DNA of 64,000 nucleotides from Arcanobacterium phocae (GCF_018913465.1 NZ_JABAPM010000001.1:124001-188000); one strand, 5' to 3'. Numbered from the stretch's first letter, positions 26,577 to 37,188 are shown. A program made the numbers and translations. Notes: generated by a model not told the origin, from the sequence alone.

Positions 26577-27925
26577 ACTACCTCGCAAACCGCCCTGCAA
26601 CAGATTGATTCGCGCCCGCTTACGCGCCATCAAAAGTCGTTGATTGCCTTGGTAGTTGCCGGCAACATTTCGGAGTTCTTCGACATGTTCCTCATCGGTT
26701 TCGTCGTCTCTGTCCTCACCAGGCCGTGGCATTTAACCGGTTTCGAAGCCGGCACGATCCTGGCTTGTTCCGGGCTAGGAACCGTGATCGGCGCAGTCAT
26801 ATGGGGTCGGTTGGCAGACAAAATCGGTCGCAAACGTGCCTTCTTCTGGTGCGTTCTCATGTTTACAATGTTCACGCTGGCCTCGGTTTTCACTCCCGAG
26901 CGCGGCTGGATCATGCTCGCCGTGCTGCGCGTGTTGGTGGGCATGGGCGTGGGCGGTCTCAACATCGTCTCGATCCCGTACGTGCAGGAGTTCGTTCCGG
27001 CAAAACAGCGCGGTTTACTGGCTGGTCTGGCATCGGTCTTCATCCCGGTGGGACTATTTTTAGGCGCTCTAGCACAACAGATTTTTCACGACCACTGGCG
27101 TGCCCTCATCGCCTTAGGTGCGCTACCGATTTTTCTCCTTTCTGGTTACGCAAGGTTCCAGAATCTCCGCGTTATCTGCTCTCCCAGGAGAGAACCGCTG
27201 AAGCCGCCCAGGCGTTGGCGTGGGCGCTGGAACTTCCAGCTTCCCACGTGGGTGCGCTACCGCCGTCGTCGAAACCTCACCGCGCATCGTACGCCCAAGT
27301 TTTCCGCCGGCATCGGCGCTCGCTCGTGGTTGTGGCGCTCGGAACCTTCAGTTTCATTCTCGGTTCGGCGACGATTCAGTCGTGGGGCCAAACGTTGCTT
27401 CATGACGGATACGGATTATCGACGACGACGGTGGCCTCGCTCTTCATGCTGGTATCCCTCGCCGACTTGCTCGGGCGGTTGGCGGCTGCCTGGGTCGCAG
27501 ACCGAATCGGACGGCGCTGGACGTTACTGTCTTGTGGAACTGTGGGCGCGATCGGCTCATTAATCGTGGCGTGGTCAGCCTTCGCTGGCACTGCCGGTTC
27601 GTGGATCTTGTTCTTCAGCGGAGTCATCATCGCAATGGGATTCGGCGACGGCGCTTTCGGAATCTTGAACGCATTTGGGGCAGAGCAATTCCCGAACGAA
27701 GTACGTGCTACCGGCCTAGGTCTTGGCTACGGTATCGGTGCCTCGGCTAAAATCATCGGTCCGATGCTGATGGGATTGCTGATCGGCGGGAGCGCCGTGC
27801 GGCCAACAGTCACGCTCAACGCAGTTGTTCCAGCTTTTATCGTTTTCGCAATTTTGCTTTTTATTGGCGGGGTCATCTACATGTTTGCCGAAGAAACGAA
27901 CGGGCGTTCGTTGGATACGCTGTAA
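26574..27925 (+). pseudogene. MFS transporter disrupted by a frameshift
   Basis: Two frames together encode one 12-helix major facilitator. The first (from ATG 26574) has the helix 2-3 motif GRLADKIGRKRA and stays recognisable to ALPIFLL near 27140. The sequence then continues in the -1 frame from FWLRKVPESPRYLLSQ to the stop at 27925, with the second-half motif AAWVADRIGRRW. One base appears to be missing around 27128-27143 (a T/C-rich run). No canonical slippery heptamer is in phase, so programmed frameshifting is unlikely. The family resembles sugar/aromatic-acid symporters; the substrate is unknown. G/C content is higher than in the neighbours. A sequencing error would restore a 450-residue protein. 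Confidence 0.8.
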
Positions 27926-27960
27926 CAGAGCATCATGCGATCTCCGATGATGACATCCGT

Positions 27961-28575
27961 CTAGTTTTTGTTGGCAATCAGCACACCTACCGGTGCAAGA
28001 CCACCTTTCACTAGCGTTATCTCCACAACCGAAAACCCATATTCTGAAACATAATCGCGGAATTGTTCCTTATTCCATTCGTTATACATTTTGAAACCGA
28101 CAAGAGACATCAGTGTCTTCATATATTTTTTGGGTTTCTCTTCGGTCCATAAAAAAGTAGGGGCGCATAACAGCCCGTTTGGTTTGAGTACTCGATGTAT
28201 CTCCCGCATTGCTTCATCCGGATTAGGCATTATATGAAGCGCATTAGCGATAACTACGCAATCAAAGGTCTCTGCGTCGGATATCAGCGAGGTGGCATCG
28301 GCGACTGCGAAAGAAAGCCCGTCGTAATCGCCTCGCTTCTTTGCTTCGGCAATCATCTGGTGCGAAAAATCTGTGCCCATCCAGCTTTTCGTGTGACGGT
28401 AGAGACGAAATGATAGTTGCCCAGAACCACATGCAAGTTCTAGCACATCCATATCTTTTGTCAGATAGGGGCGGATATTATCGCAAATTTCTTCATAAAA
28501 AGATGCATCTTTTTCCATCAACGGAGCATACAGCTTCGCAATTCTATCCCAGAACCGTTTACCACTCATGAGCAT
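27961..28575 (-). CDS. Class I SAM-dependent methyltransferase
   Basis: A 204-residue methyltransferase. The SAM-binding motif I is VLELACGSGQLSF (about residues 44-56), with an acidic residue at GTDFSHQMI, motif IV-like DCVVIANALH and a following MREIHRVLKPNGLL, all typical of the UbiE/Methyltransf_11 group. The substrate is unknown; such enzymes act on small molecules. The start is either of two ATGs, at 28575 or 28569, both with weak ribosome sites. The composition and residue usage look more like Firmicutes genes than like the flanking genes, suggesting transfer. It converges with the MFS gene. Confidence 0.82.
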   Translation of the reverse strand: MLMSGKRFWDRIAKLYAPLMEKDASFYEEICDNIRPYLTKDMDVLELACGSGQLSFRLYRHTKSWMGTDFSHQMIAEAKKRGDYDGLSFAVADATSLISDAETFDCVVIANALHIMPNPDEAMREIHRVLKPNGLLCAPTFLWTEEKPKKYMKTLMSLVGFKMYNEWNKEQFRDYVSEYGFSVVEITLVKGGLAPVGVLIANKN

Positions 28576-29121
28576 GTCATTTCTCTATAACGTTCGTCTT
28601 ATTTTAGTCTATCTCGGTGTGATTGGGTGACACAGTGCTTGCTACGACCAGATTGGCGTGCATACAGTTTGCATTTCTGTCAGAAAACCCGTGTTTCTTC
28701 GACTACATGCGCGAATATGCAAACTCTATGCACGGGAAACGTTTTACAACTGGAGTATAGTATCGTGGAACGATTATCCGAGCCGTTGTTCCACTTGCAT
28801 GGAGTTGAGCTGCTGACGATTGCGTTTCCTTGCATAGTTCGAAAGTATCTGGGGATTGCTTCATATGCGATTGACGACGACGTTGTCACTTGCGAACCGA
28901 GGAGATGCCGAGGATAGATAGGGCGTTGATACAGGATAGGTGTAGGCGTACTAGGCTCTCTGGGATAGTTCTGGAGTGCGTGATGTGCTCATGTCGCTAG
29001 CTTAAAGTGTGGCTTTTGGGGAGGAGCCAACGGGAGCGTGTGCTGATTTTTCCCACAAAACTGGGGTAGTTCCGTGTGTACAGCAAAATGTGTGGGAGGT
29101 GTCCTTTAGGCTTGAAGTGTT
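28576..29121. other. 545-bp gap before the UvrD-like gene
   Basis: No gene is supported. The region holds an imperfect long inverted repeat (28657-28734) and the upstream region of the helicase gene, whose ATG lacks a nearby ribosome site. A TAGGCT hexamer at 29107-29112 lies 9 nt before that ATG and could be its -10. Confidence 0.4.
28657..28734. repeat. Imperfect 18-bp inverted repeat
   Basis: Arms CGTGCATACAGTTTGCAT (28657-28674) and ATGCAAACTCTATGCACG (28717-28734) are inverse complements with one mismatch, 42 bp apart. A small palindrome TTTCTG-T-CAGAAA lies just inside. Its role is unknown. Confidence 0.6.
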
Positions 29122-31626
29122 ATGAGTACTAATGATGCGTTTGTTTCAGCAATGGATCGGCTAAAGTCGAAGATCGCTACGACTCAGGAGTCGTCGGCGG
29201 TTGGAGCGGTTGCGCCTAGATTATCTCGGATGGATGACGACGGCGCTCGCGGGCACGATGATGCGCGCGTGAAAGAACTTTTAGCAGGTCTTAATCCACA
29301 GCAGTATCAGGCGGTTGTTCATACTGGTGGACATCTGCTGGTGGTTGCTGGGGCTGGTTCTGGAAAAACTCGAGTGTTGACTACTCGTATTGCCTATCTG
29401 ATTGCTACTGGTCGGGTGCGTCCACACGAAATTTTGGCGATTACCTTTACTAATAAGGCCGCTAAAGAAATGCGCGAACGGTTAGAATCGTTGCTCGGAT
29501 CCACCGCGCAACGCATGTGGATTTCTACGTTTCATTCGGCATGTGTACGGATTTTACGCACGGAGCATCAGGCTTTGGGGATGCGGTCATCGTTCACGAT
29601 TTATGATGCGGCAGATTCTGCTCGGCTGATGAAGATTGTGGCGCAAGAGGAAAACATTGATATTAAAGCTTTCCCGCCAAAAACGTTGAGCCGAAAAATC
29701 TCTGATCTGAAAAATGCGATGGTTACGGTTGGGCAGGCGAAGGAACAAGCTGCAGATCGTGATGATCAAATGATTGCTGACGCATACGCCGGATACCAGC
29801 GGCGGCTGCGTGCGGCGAACGCAGTGGACTTTGACGATCTGATTATGCTGACGGTGGGTTTACTGCGTGATAACCCGTCGATTGCAGAACACTATCGGCG
29901 GCGTTTCCGGCACGTATTAGTAGACGAATACCAGGATACGAATACAGCTCAGTATCAGTTGGTGCGTGAACTCGTTGGTGAAGAAACTGATCAGCCACAT
30001 GGCGAATTAACTGTTGTTGGCGATGCGGACCAGTCCATTTACGCTTTCCGTGGCGCAACGATTCGCAATATTGAGGATTTTGAGCAAGATTTTCCGAACG
30101 CTACAACGGTTGTGCTGGAACAGAATTATCGCTCCACCCAAAATATTTTGACGGCTGCTAATTCACTCATTGCTAACAATAAAGGGCGGCGACCGAAGAA
30201 ATTATGGACTGCTGAAGGCGATGGCCCGAAGCTTGTTGGCTATGTAGCGGATGCAGAATCGGACGAGTCAGCCTTTGTCGTCGAAGAAATCGACCAAGTA
30301 CGCACCAAGCACGGCTATAAATATGGTGATATTGCTGTGTTCTACCGGGCGAACGCGCAATCACGTGCCATTGAAGAAATGTTTGTGCGTTCAGGTATTC
30401 CGTATAAGGTTGTTGGCGGTACTCGGTTCTATGAGCGTAAAGAGATTAAGGATGCGTTAGCATATTTGCATGCGGTAGCGAATCCGGATGATACAGTCTC
30501 AATTCGCCGAATCTTGAACGAACCGAAACGTGGGCTAGGAGCAAAAGCTGAATCGGCTGTTGCCATGCATGCCGAAAAATACCGGATATCGTTTGGCCAG
30601 GCGCTCCACGATGTGGCCTATCCAGAACAAGCTGTTGAAGCTGGGCGCAGTGCGGTGGAAGGATTGCAGGCGCGTGCCCGTAATGCCATGAGTGCATTTA
30701 TTGGCATGCTGGAAACCGCGCGGACCCAAGCTGATGCCGGTGAGGCTCCAGCTGACATCTTAGATGCATTAATGGACGCCTCTGGATATTTGGACACTCT
30801 TCAAAAATCGAAGGATCCGCAAGATGAAGTACGGGTAGAAAACCTTGCTGAACTCCACGCGGTAGCCTCTGATTTCCGTGTACGGAATGGAGAGGGCTCC
30901 CTTGCTGATTTCTTGGACCAGATCTCGTTAGTGGCCGATTCGGATCAAATTCCAGATGAGGATAGCGAAAACGAAGGCGAAGTTGTTCTCATGACGATCC
31001 ACACCGCGAAAGGGCTAGAATTCCCAGTAGTTTTTGCAACTGGATTTGAAGATGGAACATTCCCGCATATTCGTGCTCTGGCATCTGCAACGGAACTAGC
31101 TGAAGAACGCCGGTTAGCTTATGTGGCGTTAACTCGTGCTCGGCAGCGCCTATATATCACGAGGGCTGCCACTCGTTCCCAGTGGGGTGCTCCGCAAGAG
31201 TTACCGCCATCGAGATTCTTAGATGAGATTCCGGATGAGGTGATCGATTGGCGGCGTGCGGCGTCTGCAATGGACACGGTTCGCAGTTCTTCTTGGGGGA
31301 GCGCTCGCGATAGTTGGGGTGCGAAGCGTAACAACTGGAGCAGCGTGAATGATGACGATTTTGCTCCTGTTATTGGGCGTGGGAGCGGAAAGTTCACTCC
31401 CGGGAAAATTCTTGAAACTGAGCCAGAACCCGTTCAGTCCTCCAATCCAGATCCTGACATTAGCGGAGGGATCAACGTTGGCGACAAAGTTCGTCACGCA
31501 AAATTTGGTACTGGCAAGGTAATCTCGTTTGAAGGAAGCGGAAAATCCACAGTAGCCAAAGTTCGGTTCGATAGTGGGGCCGTCAAACGCCTCATGCTTC
31601 GTTTCGCTCCGTTAGAAAAGATCTGA
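29122..31626 (+). CDS. pcrA: UvrD/PcrA-type ATP-dependent DNA helicase
   Basis: An 834-residue superfamily 1A 3'-5' helicase. In order: a Q motif LNPQQYQAV, Walker A AGAGSGKT (about residues 76-83), motif II DEYQDTN, motif III GDADQSIYAFRGA, motif IV LEQNYRSTQNIL, motif V MTIHTAKGLEFPVVF and motif VI VALTRARQRLY. A C-terminal Tudor-like segment (VGDKVRHAKFGTGKVI) is typical of PcrA and UvrD and binds RNA polymerase in known cases. It acts in nucleotide excision repair and in clearing recombination or replication blocks. The N-terminal 50 residues before the Q motif are poorly conserved. The acyltransferase gene starts 4 nt after the stop. Confidence 0.94.
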   Translation: MSTNDAFVSAMDRLKSKIATTQESSAVGAVAPRLSRMDDDGARGHDDARVKELLAGLNPQQYQAVVHTGGHLLVVAGAGSGKTRVLTTRIAYLIATGRVRPHEILAITFTNKAAKEMRERLESLLGSTAQRMWISTFHSACVRILRTEHQALGMRSSFTIYDAADSARLMKIVAQEENIDIKAFPPKTLSRKISDLKNAMVTVGQAKEQAADRDDQMIADAYAGYQRRLRAANAVDFDDLIMLTVGLLRDNPSIAEHYRRRFRHVLVDEYQDTNTAQYQLVRELVGEETDQPHGELTVVGDADQSIYAFRGATIRNIEDFEQDFPNATTVVLEQNYRSTQNILTAANSLIANNKGRRPKKLWTAEGDGPKLVGYVADAESDESAFVVEEIDQVRTKHGYKYGDIAVFYRANAQSRAIEEMFVRSGIPYKVVGGTRFYERKEIKDALAYLHAVANPDDTVSIRRILNEPKRGLGAKAESAVAMHAEKYRISFGQALHDVAYPEQAVEAGRSAVEGLQARARNAMSAFIGMLETARTQADAGEAPADILDALMDASGYLDTLQKSKDPQDEVRVENLAELHAVASDFRVRNGEGSLADFLDQISLVADSDQIPDEDSENEGEVVLMTIHTAKGLEFPVVFATGFEDGTFPHIRALASATELAEERRLAYVALTRARQRLYITRAATRSQWGAPQELPPSRFLDEIPDEVIDWRRAASAMDTVRSSSWGSARDSWGAKRNNWSSVNDDDFAPVIGRGSGKFTPGKILETEPEPVQSSNPDPDISGGINVGDKVRHAKFGTGKVISFEGSGKSTVAKVRFDSGAVKRLMLRFAPLEKI

Positions 31627-31630
31627 AACT

Positions 31631-33658
31631 ATGACTGATTCACCTTATTCGTTACGCTCACAACGTCCAGTCCGCACTGCGGCTTCTGCCCAGCGTCCTG
31701 GGCGGCGTGAGCAACCCCGCGGTCAGCAGGCGGCCAATGATCAGGGCGGATATATCGCTGGACTAGATGGTCTGCGTGCTTTCGCTGTGCTATCAGTCAT
31801 TCTTTACCATGTGTTTCCTGGAGTTGTCCAAGGTGGATTCCTAGGAGTAGACGTATTCTTCGTCATCTCCGGTTTTTTGATCACTACGCTTCTGCTACGT
31901 GAAGACCGTGCAAACAACTACATCAATCTGCGAAAATTTTGGGTGCGGCGAGCTCGTCGTCTTATCCCCGCGTTAATTACGTTAATCATTACAGTCGTAC
32001 CAGCTGCCTGGGCCATCAATTCAGATCTGTTAGTCGGCATTGGCCGGCAAATATTAGGTGCGCTAACTTTTTCTACCAATTGGCTCGAAATCGCTCACGG
32101 ATCGAGCTACTTTGATGCGACCGCGCCATTGCTTTTTAAGAACTTCTGGTCATTAGCTATCGAAGAACAATTCTATTTGCTGTGGCCAATTATTATGCTC
32201 GTCATTTTGGCCTTGGTGAGCAGGCTACGTACCCGAATCGCGATATCCGGTTCGGTGATGCTTTTTTCTGCGTTCCTCATGATGCTTCTCTACACGGGGG
32301 ACAACTACACGCGTCTCTATTACGGCACTGATACGCATATTTTTGGGCTTTGCGCTGGTATTACACTGGCATTTTTATGGGCAGATCGCGATCAGCCTAT
32401 TTTTGAGTCGAAACATTGGAAGTCCTTCCACGCTCTCTTGGGATGGGGTGGCCTAGCAATACTGAGTGTTTGCGTTTTTGTTATGCCGGAAACTGGCCCA
32501 TGGGCCTATCGAGGCGGCATGCTTCTCGCTTCGCTAGCTACCACACTAGTAATCGCTGAGATGCTTTACCCGCGATCCCTTCTCGCACGAATCGGCGAGT
32601 TACCGGTACTACGATGGTTTGGTACGCGGTCTTATGGCTTGTATTTGTGGCACTGGCCTATTTTGGTACTCGTTGCAGCTGCTTACCCGGTAGCGATAGG
32701 GAGTTCAGCTCATCTAGCGCGATCCGCAGTAGCTATCGCGATCACTATGCTTATCGTTGAAACCTCATATCGTTTCGTTGAAACACCAGTTCGTCGTCTT
32801 GGCTACCGTCAGATCATTGCATTTTTACGAACCAAGCTACCTCACAACCGCGTCTACACAGCGCTAGCTTTCATTGTCTTGCTACTAACCGGCACGACTA
32901 TTGCGGCAACATTCTTTGCGCCAGAAAAAACCAGCACCCAGATTATGATTGAACGGGGTAGTCAAGGAGCAGATGCTGAATCAGCAGAAACCGGTGGCTC
33001 GCATTCTGACGCTCAAGCAGGTGACAACGGGCCGCGTCCTAACCGTCCCACTGAGCTTTCAAAAGATCTTGATACCACGATTCCGAACACCTACGAAGTT
33101 ACGGTCATTGGTGACTCGATGGTGTCAGCTTCCCGTACCGGTCTTCTGCACGCTATGCCGGGCGTTACTGCCTTTGGTGAGCCCTCAACGCAGTGGTCCG
33201 GCGCGAGCAAGATGATTCAAGCAGCAGAAGATAACAGCCAGCTCGGCCGCGTCGTCGTTCTCGATTTCGGGACAAATGGTGGCGTAAGCCAGCCAGACCT
33301 CGTCCGAGACGCGATAGAACAACTCGGCGAAAAGCGAATGGTCTTCCTGGTCAACATTTACTCCCCATCAACATTCGTAGCGGAATCAAATGAGACTCTA
33401 GCGAAAATTGCGGATGAATACCCAAATGTTCAGCTAATAGATTGGCACGGATTGGCGTCGAAAGAGCCGGACCTATTACAAGTAGATGACACCCACACGT
33501 CAATCGACGGCGCTAATGCATATGGCAAACTCATCAAGGATGCCATTACTGCTGGAGCTACTGAGTTCTCGAATATACAGGGAGTAGAACCAGGTGCTGG
33601 CTGGGCTACTGAACCGCCTGCCGAACCATCCGCGCAATCCGAAGATACCGAGAAATAA
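31631..33658 (+). CDS. OatA-like membrane acyltransferase with SGNH domain
   Basis: A 675-residue membrane protein with two parts. Residues 45-400 are an acyltransferase-3 domain with about ten helices (GLDGLRAFAVLSVILYH, GVDVFFVISGFLIT). After a helix near 410-430, residues 480-650 form an extracytoplasmic SGNH hydrolase-like domain with GDSM (Ser496) and DDTHTS (His622), the Ser and Asp-x-x-His elements. This is the OatA design, which O-acetylates peptidoglycan MurNAc and gives lysozyme resistance; other glycan targets are possible. The N-terminal 40 residues are basic and cytoplasmic. Translation is probably coupled to the helicase gene upstream. Confidence 0.88.
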   Translation: MTDSPYSLRSQRPVRTAASAQRPGRREQPRGQQAANDQGGYIAGLDGLRAFAVLSVILYHVFPGVVQGGFLGVDVFFVISGFLITTLLLREDRANNYINLRKFWVRRARRLIPALITLIITVVPAAWAINSDLLVGIGRQILGALTFSTNWLEIAHGSSYFDATAPLLFKNFWSLAIEEQFYLLWPIIMLVILALVSRLRTRIAISGSVMLFSAFLMMLLYTGDNYTRLYYGTDTHIFGLCAGITLAFLWADRDQPIFESKHWKSFHALLGWGGLAILSVCVFVMPETGPWAYRGGMLLASLATTLVIAEMLYPRSLLARIGELPVLRWFGTRSYGLYLWHWPILVLVAAAYPVAIGSSAHLARSAVAIAITMLIVETSYRFVETPVRRLGYRQIIAFLRTKLPHNRVYTALAFIVLLLTGTTIAATFFAPEKTSTQIMIERGSQGADAESAETGGSHSDAQAGDNGPRPNRPTELSKDLDTTIPNTYEVTVIGDSMVSASRTGLLHAMPGVTAFGEPSTQWSGASKMIQAAEDNSQLGRVVVLDFGTNGGVSQPDLVRDAIEQLGEKRMVFLVNIYSPSTFVAESNETLAKIADEYPNVQLIDWHGLASKEPDLLQVDDTHTSIDGANAYGKLIKDAITAGATEFSNIQGVEPGAGWATEPPAEPSAQSEDTEK

Positions 33659-33765
33659 ATAACGGTTAGTAGTTTCCACAATGAGATGAAAACAGGTAGG
33701 CTGAATAACAAGTCTCGATGTTGAGACACCGGTGTAACAGGACGACCACAACGGAAGGATACTCC

Positions 33766-34938
33766 GTGGATCTATACGAATACCAAGCTCGCGAACTCTT
33801 CGCCAAGCATGACGTTCCAGTACTACCTGGAATCGTGATATCTGCCCCTGAAGAAGCACCACAAGCTGCCCACACCTTGCTGGAACAAACTGACCTTCTC
33901 GTGGTCAAAGCGCAGGTGAAAACTGGCGGGCGCGGCAAAGCCGGTGGAGTGAAGCTAGCTCGCACACCACAAGAAGCTGAAGAAAAAGCTCGAGCTATTT
34001 TAGGTATGGATATTAAGGGCTATACAGTTCATCAGGTCTTCATCGCCGCCGGTTCTGATATTGCTGAAGAATACTATTTCTCGATATTGCTTGACCGCTC
34101 CGAACGCCGATATCTTGCTATGTGTTCCAAAGAAGGCGGAATGGATATCGAACAACTCGCCGTGGAACGCCCAGAAGCACTCGCTAAAATCCCGGTAGAC
34201 CCCAATGAGGGTATAACCGTGGAAAAAGCACGTGAAATTGTTGCCGCTGCGGGATTTACACCAGCTGAACACAATGCGTTGATACCGGTGATCTTGAAAC
34301 TCTGGGAGACCTTCACCCAGGAAGACGCAACATTGGTCGAAGTCAACCCGCTTGTCAAAACCCCACAAGGGAAGATTATCGCTCTTGACGGCAAAGTTTC
34401 GTTGGACGACAACGCCCGGATCCGTCACCCCGAACATGCCGGCTATATTGACAAGAAAACTGAAAACCCGCTCGAAGCTAAAGCTAAAGCTCTCGGACTG
34501 AACTACGTTAAGTTAGACGGCGGTCAGGTTGGTGTTATCGGCAATGGTGCTGGCCTAGTCATGTCCACTCTTGATGTGGTTGCCTACGCTGGAGAACAAT
34601 ACGGAGTCGGCCCAGCTAACTTCCTTGATATTGGTGGCGGAGCAAATGCGGAAGTCATGGCTCATGGTCTGGACGTCATTCTTAACGATCCTGATGTCCG
34701 TTCCGTATTTGTCAACGTCTTTGGCGGAATCACCGCGTGTGATGAAGTAGCAAACGGCATTGTGCGCGCACTCGAAACACTCGGTGACGCCGCAAATAAA
34801 CCAATCGTTGTTCGCTTAGACGGAAATAAAGTAGCTGAAGGTCGCCAGATTCTATCCCAGGCAAACCACCGGCTTGTTACCCTCGAAGACACAATGGACG
34901 GAGCTGCAGCCAAGGCCGCTCAGCTCGCTGGAAAGTGA
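33766..34938 (+). CDS. sucC: Succinyl-CoA synthetase, beta subunit
   Basis: SucC (390 residues) carries the ATP-grasp and CoA-ligase domains. With SucD it converts succinyl-CoA to succinate with ADP or GDP phosphorylation. The N-terminus [21 protein letters not shown] and [14 protein letters not shown] are typical, and the C-terminal domain contains FLDIGGGAN and [20 protein letters not shown] chose the GTG at 33766, which has AAGGA 6 nt upstream; an upstream in-frame ATG (33718) has no such site. sucD begins 9 nt after the stop. Confidence 0.96.
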   Translation: MDLYEYQARELFAKHDVPVLPGIVISAPEEAPQAAHTLLEQTDLLVVKAQVKTGGRGKAGGVKLARTPQEAEEKARAILGMDIKGYTVHQVFIAAGSDIAEEYYFSILLDRSERRYLAMCSKEGGMDIEQLAVERPEALAKIPVDPNEGITVEKAREIVAAAGFTPAEHNALIPVILKLWETFTQEDATLVEVNPLVKTPQGKIIALDGKVSLDDNARIRHPEHAGYIDKKTENPLEAKAKALGLNYVKLDGGQVGVIGNGAGLVMSTLDVVAYAGEQYGVGPANFLDIGGGANAEVMAHGLDVILNDPDVRSVFVNVFGGITACDEVANGIVRALETLGDAANKPIVVRLDGNKVAEGRQILSQANHRLVTLEDTMDGAAAKAAQLAGK

Positions 34939-34947
34939 GAACTTATT

Positions 34948-35868
34948 ATGGCTATCTTCCTCAATAAAGAATCCACCGTTATCGTCCAGGGCATGACCGG
35001 CTCAGAGGGACAAAAACACACTCGCCGGATGCTTAGCGCCGGCACGAAAATTGTGGCTGGAACCAATCCTCGTAAAGCTGGAACCAGCGTGGAATTTGAT
35101 GTCGAACCGATTGGCATCGATGCAGACAAGCGCCAAGCTGGTACCGTCTCGATTCCAGTTTACGGCACTGTGGCAGAAGCTAAAGAAGCAACCGGAGCAA
35201 ACACCTCGGTTATCTTCGTACCCCCGGCCTTCACCAAAGCGGCAGTTATTGAAGCTGTCGATGCTGGATTGGACCTCGTCGTCGTCATCACTGAAGGCGT
35301 ACCGGTTAAAGACAGTGCTGAATTTGTACAGTATGCCCTAGACAAGGGCGTTCGCCTCATCGGACCTAACTGCCCTGGTATCATCACTCCAGGTCAATCA
35401 AATGTTGGTATTACACCACCAGATATTACCGGCCCTGGCAAAATCGGTCTGGTGTCAAAATCTGGAACCTTAACCTACCAGTTAATGTTTGAACTAGCGG
35501 ACATTGGTTTCACCACCTGCCTAGGTATCGGCGGAGACCCGGTCATCGGCACCACTCACATTGATGCTCTTAAAGCCTTTGAAGCTGACCCAGAAACCGA
35601 GCTGATCGTCATGATCGGTGAAATTGGTGGCGACGCCGAAGAGCGTGCGGCTGCCTACATCAAAGACAACGTAACCAAGCCGGTCGTTGGATACGTAGCT
35701 GGCTTTACTGCGCCCGAGGGCAAAACAATGGGCCATGCCGGAGCTATCGTTTCCGGTTCGGCAGGAACTGCGATGGCAAAGAAAGAAGCCCTTGAAGCTG
35801 TAGGTGTCAAGGTAGGCAAAACCCCAACTGAAACAGCGAAGATAGCCCGGGCTATCTTGAACGGCTAA
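34948..35868 (+). CDS. sucD: Succinyl-CoA synthetase, alpha subunit
   Basis: SucD (306 residues) forms the CoA-binding Rossmann domain and the phosphohistidine. [17 protein letters not shown] is the CoA-binding N-terminal motif. [12 protein letters not shown] and the active-site loop [15 protein letters not shown], with phosphohistidine His263, are intact. It pairs with sucC in one transcription unit. The following membrane-protein genes match the sucCD-PerM neighbourhood seen in mycobacteria and other actinobacteria. Confidence 0.96.
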   Translation: MAIFLNKESTVIVQGMTGSEGQKHTRRMLSAGTKIVAGTNPRKAGTSVEFDVEPIGIDADKRQAGTVSIPVYGTVAEAKEATGANTSVIFVPPAFTKAAVIEAVDAGLDLVVVITEGVPVKDSAEFVQYALDKGVRLIGPNCPGIITPGQSNVGITPPDITGPGKIGLVSKSGTLTYQLMFELADIGFTTCLGIGGDPVIGTTHIDALKAFEADPETELIVMIGEIGGDAEERAAAYIKDNVTKPVVGYVAGFTAPEGKTMGHAGAIVSGSAGTAMAKKEALEAVGVKVGKTPTETAKIARAILNG

Positions 35869-35985
35869 CCGAAAGTTTGCAGTTTTCCTTGCGTTTGTCG
35901 TCTGCGACCAATGAGCGCAAAACGTAAGCAACACACCATGTCAATACCGTGCCTTCAAGACCAATACGCGTAACGATGGGAACTA

Positions 35986-37188
35986 ATGAATACTCACATT
36001 GATCTTTCGCGCTACTGGTACATTTTCTGTGGTGGTATTGCTGCGCCATTTTTCTCGTGGTTCGGCGTTTTCCTTGTCGTCATGGTGTTCTATACGCTCA
36101 ATGCGTCTGCCCAGATGATGGGAGACATCGTCTGGCAAAGCGCGGCATTTTTTGCCACTGGCTGGTGGACCACGATTTTCGGTGGGGCTGTTTCAGTCGG
36201 CAGCGCATCGTTAACGCTCATGCCGTTGCTCCTGACCGGCGTGGTTATGTATGCCTCGTATCAGAGCTTGCGCGGTCGAAATCTGGAAACATGGTTTGAT
36301 GTGTTCGCTGCCGCATTGAGCTGGCCGGCTGTAATTGCGGTGCTGTCACTTGCTGGTCGCGCGCCGGGGGACTGGTGGTTTGCGCTAATCGGCTCCTTTA
36401 TCTTAGCTGGACTAACGGCGATGTGGAGCGCCCGCGAAACACTCCTGTATTGCCTTCCATGGTGGTCGTATGTGGATCGCGCATGGAAATATGCTCGGTG
36501 GTTAAGCTTCTTCATATTGGGAGTTGCATGCGGCGTCACCCTATTGTTTATTCTGATAAGAATTGGAACTATCAGCGAGATCCACGGTTATTATTTGACC
36601 GGAGTTGCCGGCAGTATTGGGCTGATACTACTTCAGCTGGTGTATTTTCCGGCACTCGTGGTGTGGTTCTTTTCTTGGCTAGTTGGAGCGGGATTCGCAG
36701 TCGGCACGGGAACGAACTTTTCGATATTCGGCGTCGAATCGGGTCCGTTGCCAGCCATCCCTGTTTTTGGGGCGTTACCTGCACCAGGCGAGAAGATGCT
36801 GTGGCTATTCATCGTCATAGTCGTTCTCGCATGTGTATACGGGGTAGTCGTGGCCCGTAAGTTGGTTCCGACGACGACGCTATCTACTCAACTGGTGGAT
36901 GCGACGTTAGCGGTTGTACTGAGCGCTTTGGCTGTTTCGATTATGTCTTTTATGGCTCTGGGAGCTATCGGCCCAGGCCGGATGGCAGAAACTGGCCCTG
37001 TTCCGGCGTTGACGGCTGCCTTCACACTCATGTCGATTGGTTTGCCGTTCCTTTTGGGCGTTGGTCTTTCTCATCCGACAACGCTAGGCTTTGTTAAGAA
37101 ACATATTCGTCGGGACACAACAAAGCCGGTGCTGTCCGATGAAGCCGCTGAATCATCGGCAGAAAAAGGAGAGGTGTCGCATGACTGA
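35986..37188 (+). CDS. PerM/DUF6350-like membrane protein
   Basis: A 400-residue integral membrane protein with about ten hydrophobic helices and a short charged C-terminal tail. The segment VGTGTNFSIFGVESGPLPAIPVFGALP (across about residues 240-266) and its position after sucCD match the DUF6350 family, which includes mycobacterial PerM, a protein that supports cell division under magnesium limitation and acid stress. That role is not proven here. The next gene starts inside its last codons (ATG 37181, stop 37188), so the two are probably co-translated. Confidence 0.75.
   Translation: MNTHIDLSRYWYIFCGGIAAPFFSWFGVFLVVMVFYTLNASAQMMGDIVWQSAAFFATGWWTTIFGGAVSVGSASLTLMPLLLTGVVMYASYQSLRGRNLETWFDVFAAALSWPAVIAVLSLAGRAPGDWWFALIGSFILAGLTAMWSARETLLYCLPWWSYVDRAWKYARWLSFFILGVACGVTLLFILIRIGTISEIHGYYLTGVAGSIGLILLQLVYFPALVVWFFSWLVGAGFAVGTGTNFSIFGVESGPLPAIPVFGALPAPGEKMLWLFIVIVVLACVYGVVVARKLVPTTTLSTQLVDATLAVVLSALAVSIMSFMALGAIGPGRMAETGPVPALTAAFTLMSIGLPFLLGVGLSHPTTLGFVKKHIRRDTTKPVLSDEAAESSAEKGEVSHD

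Noticed and set aside
27128-27143. Programmed -1 frameshift in the MFS gene
   Set aside because: The T run is not an in-phase X-XXY-YYZ heptamer and MFS genes are not known to use one; an indel or sequencing error is simpler.
28627-28917. A 96-codon plus-strand frame before the UvrD-like gene
   Set aside because: It spans an inverted repeat, has no ribosome site and shows no protein-like motif.
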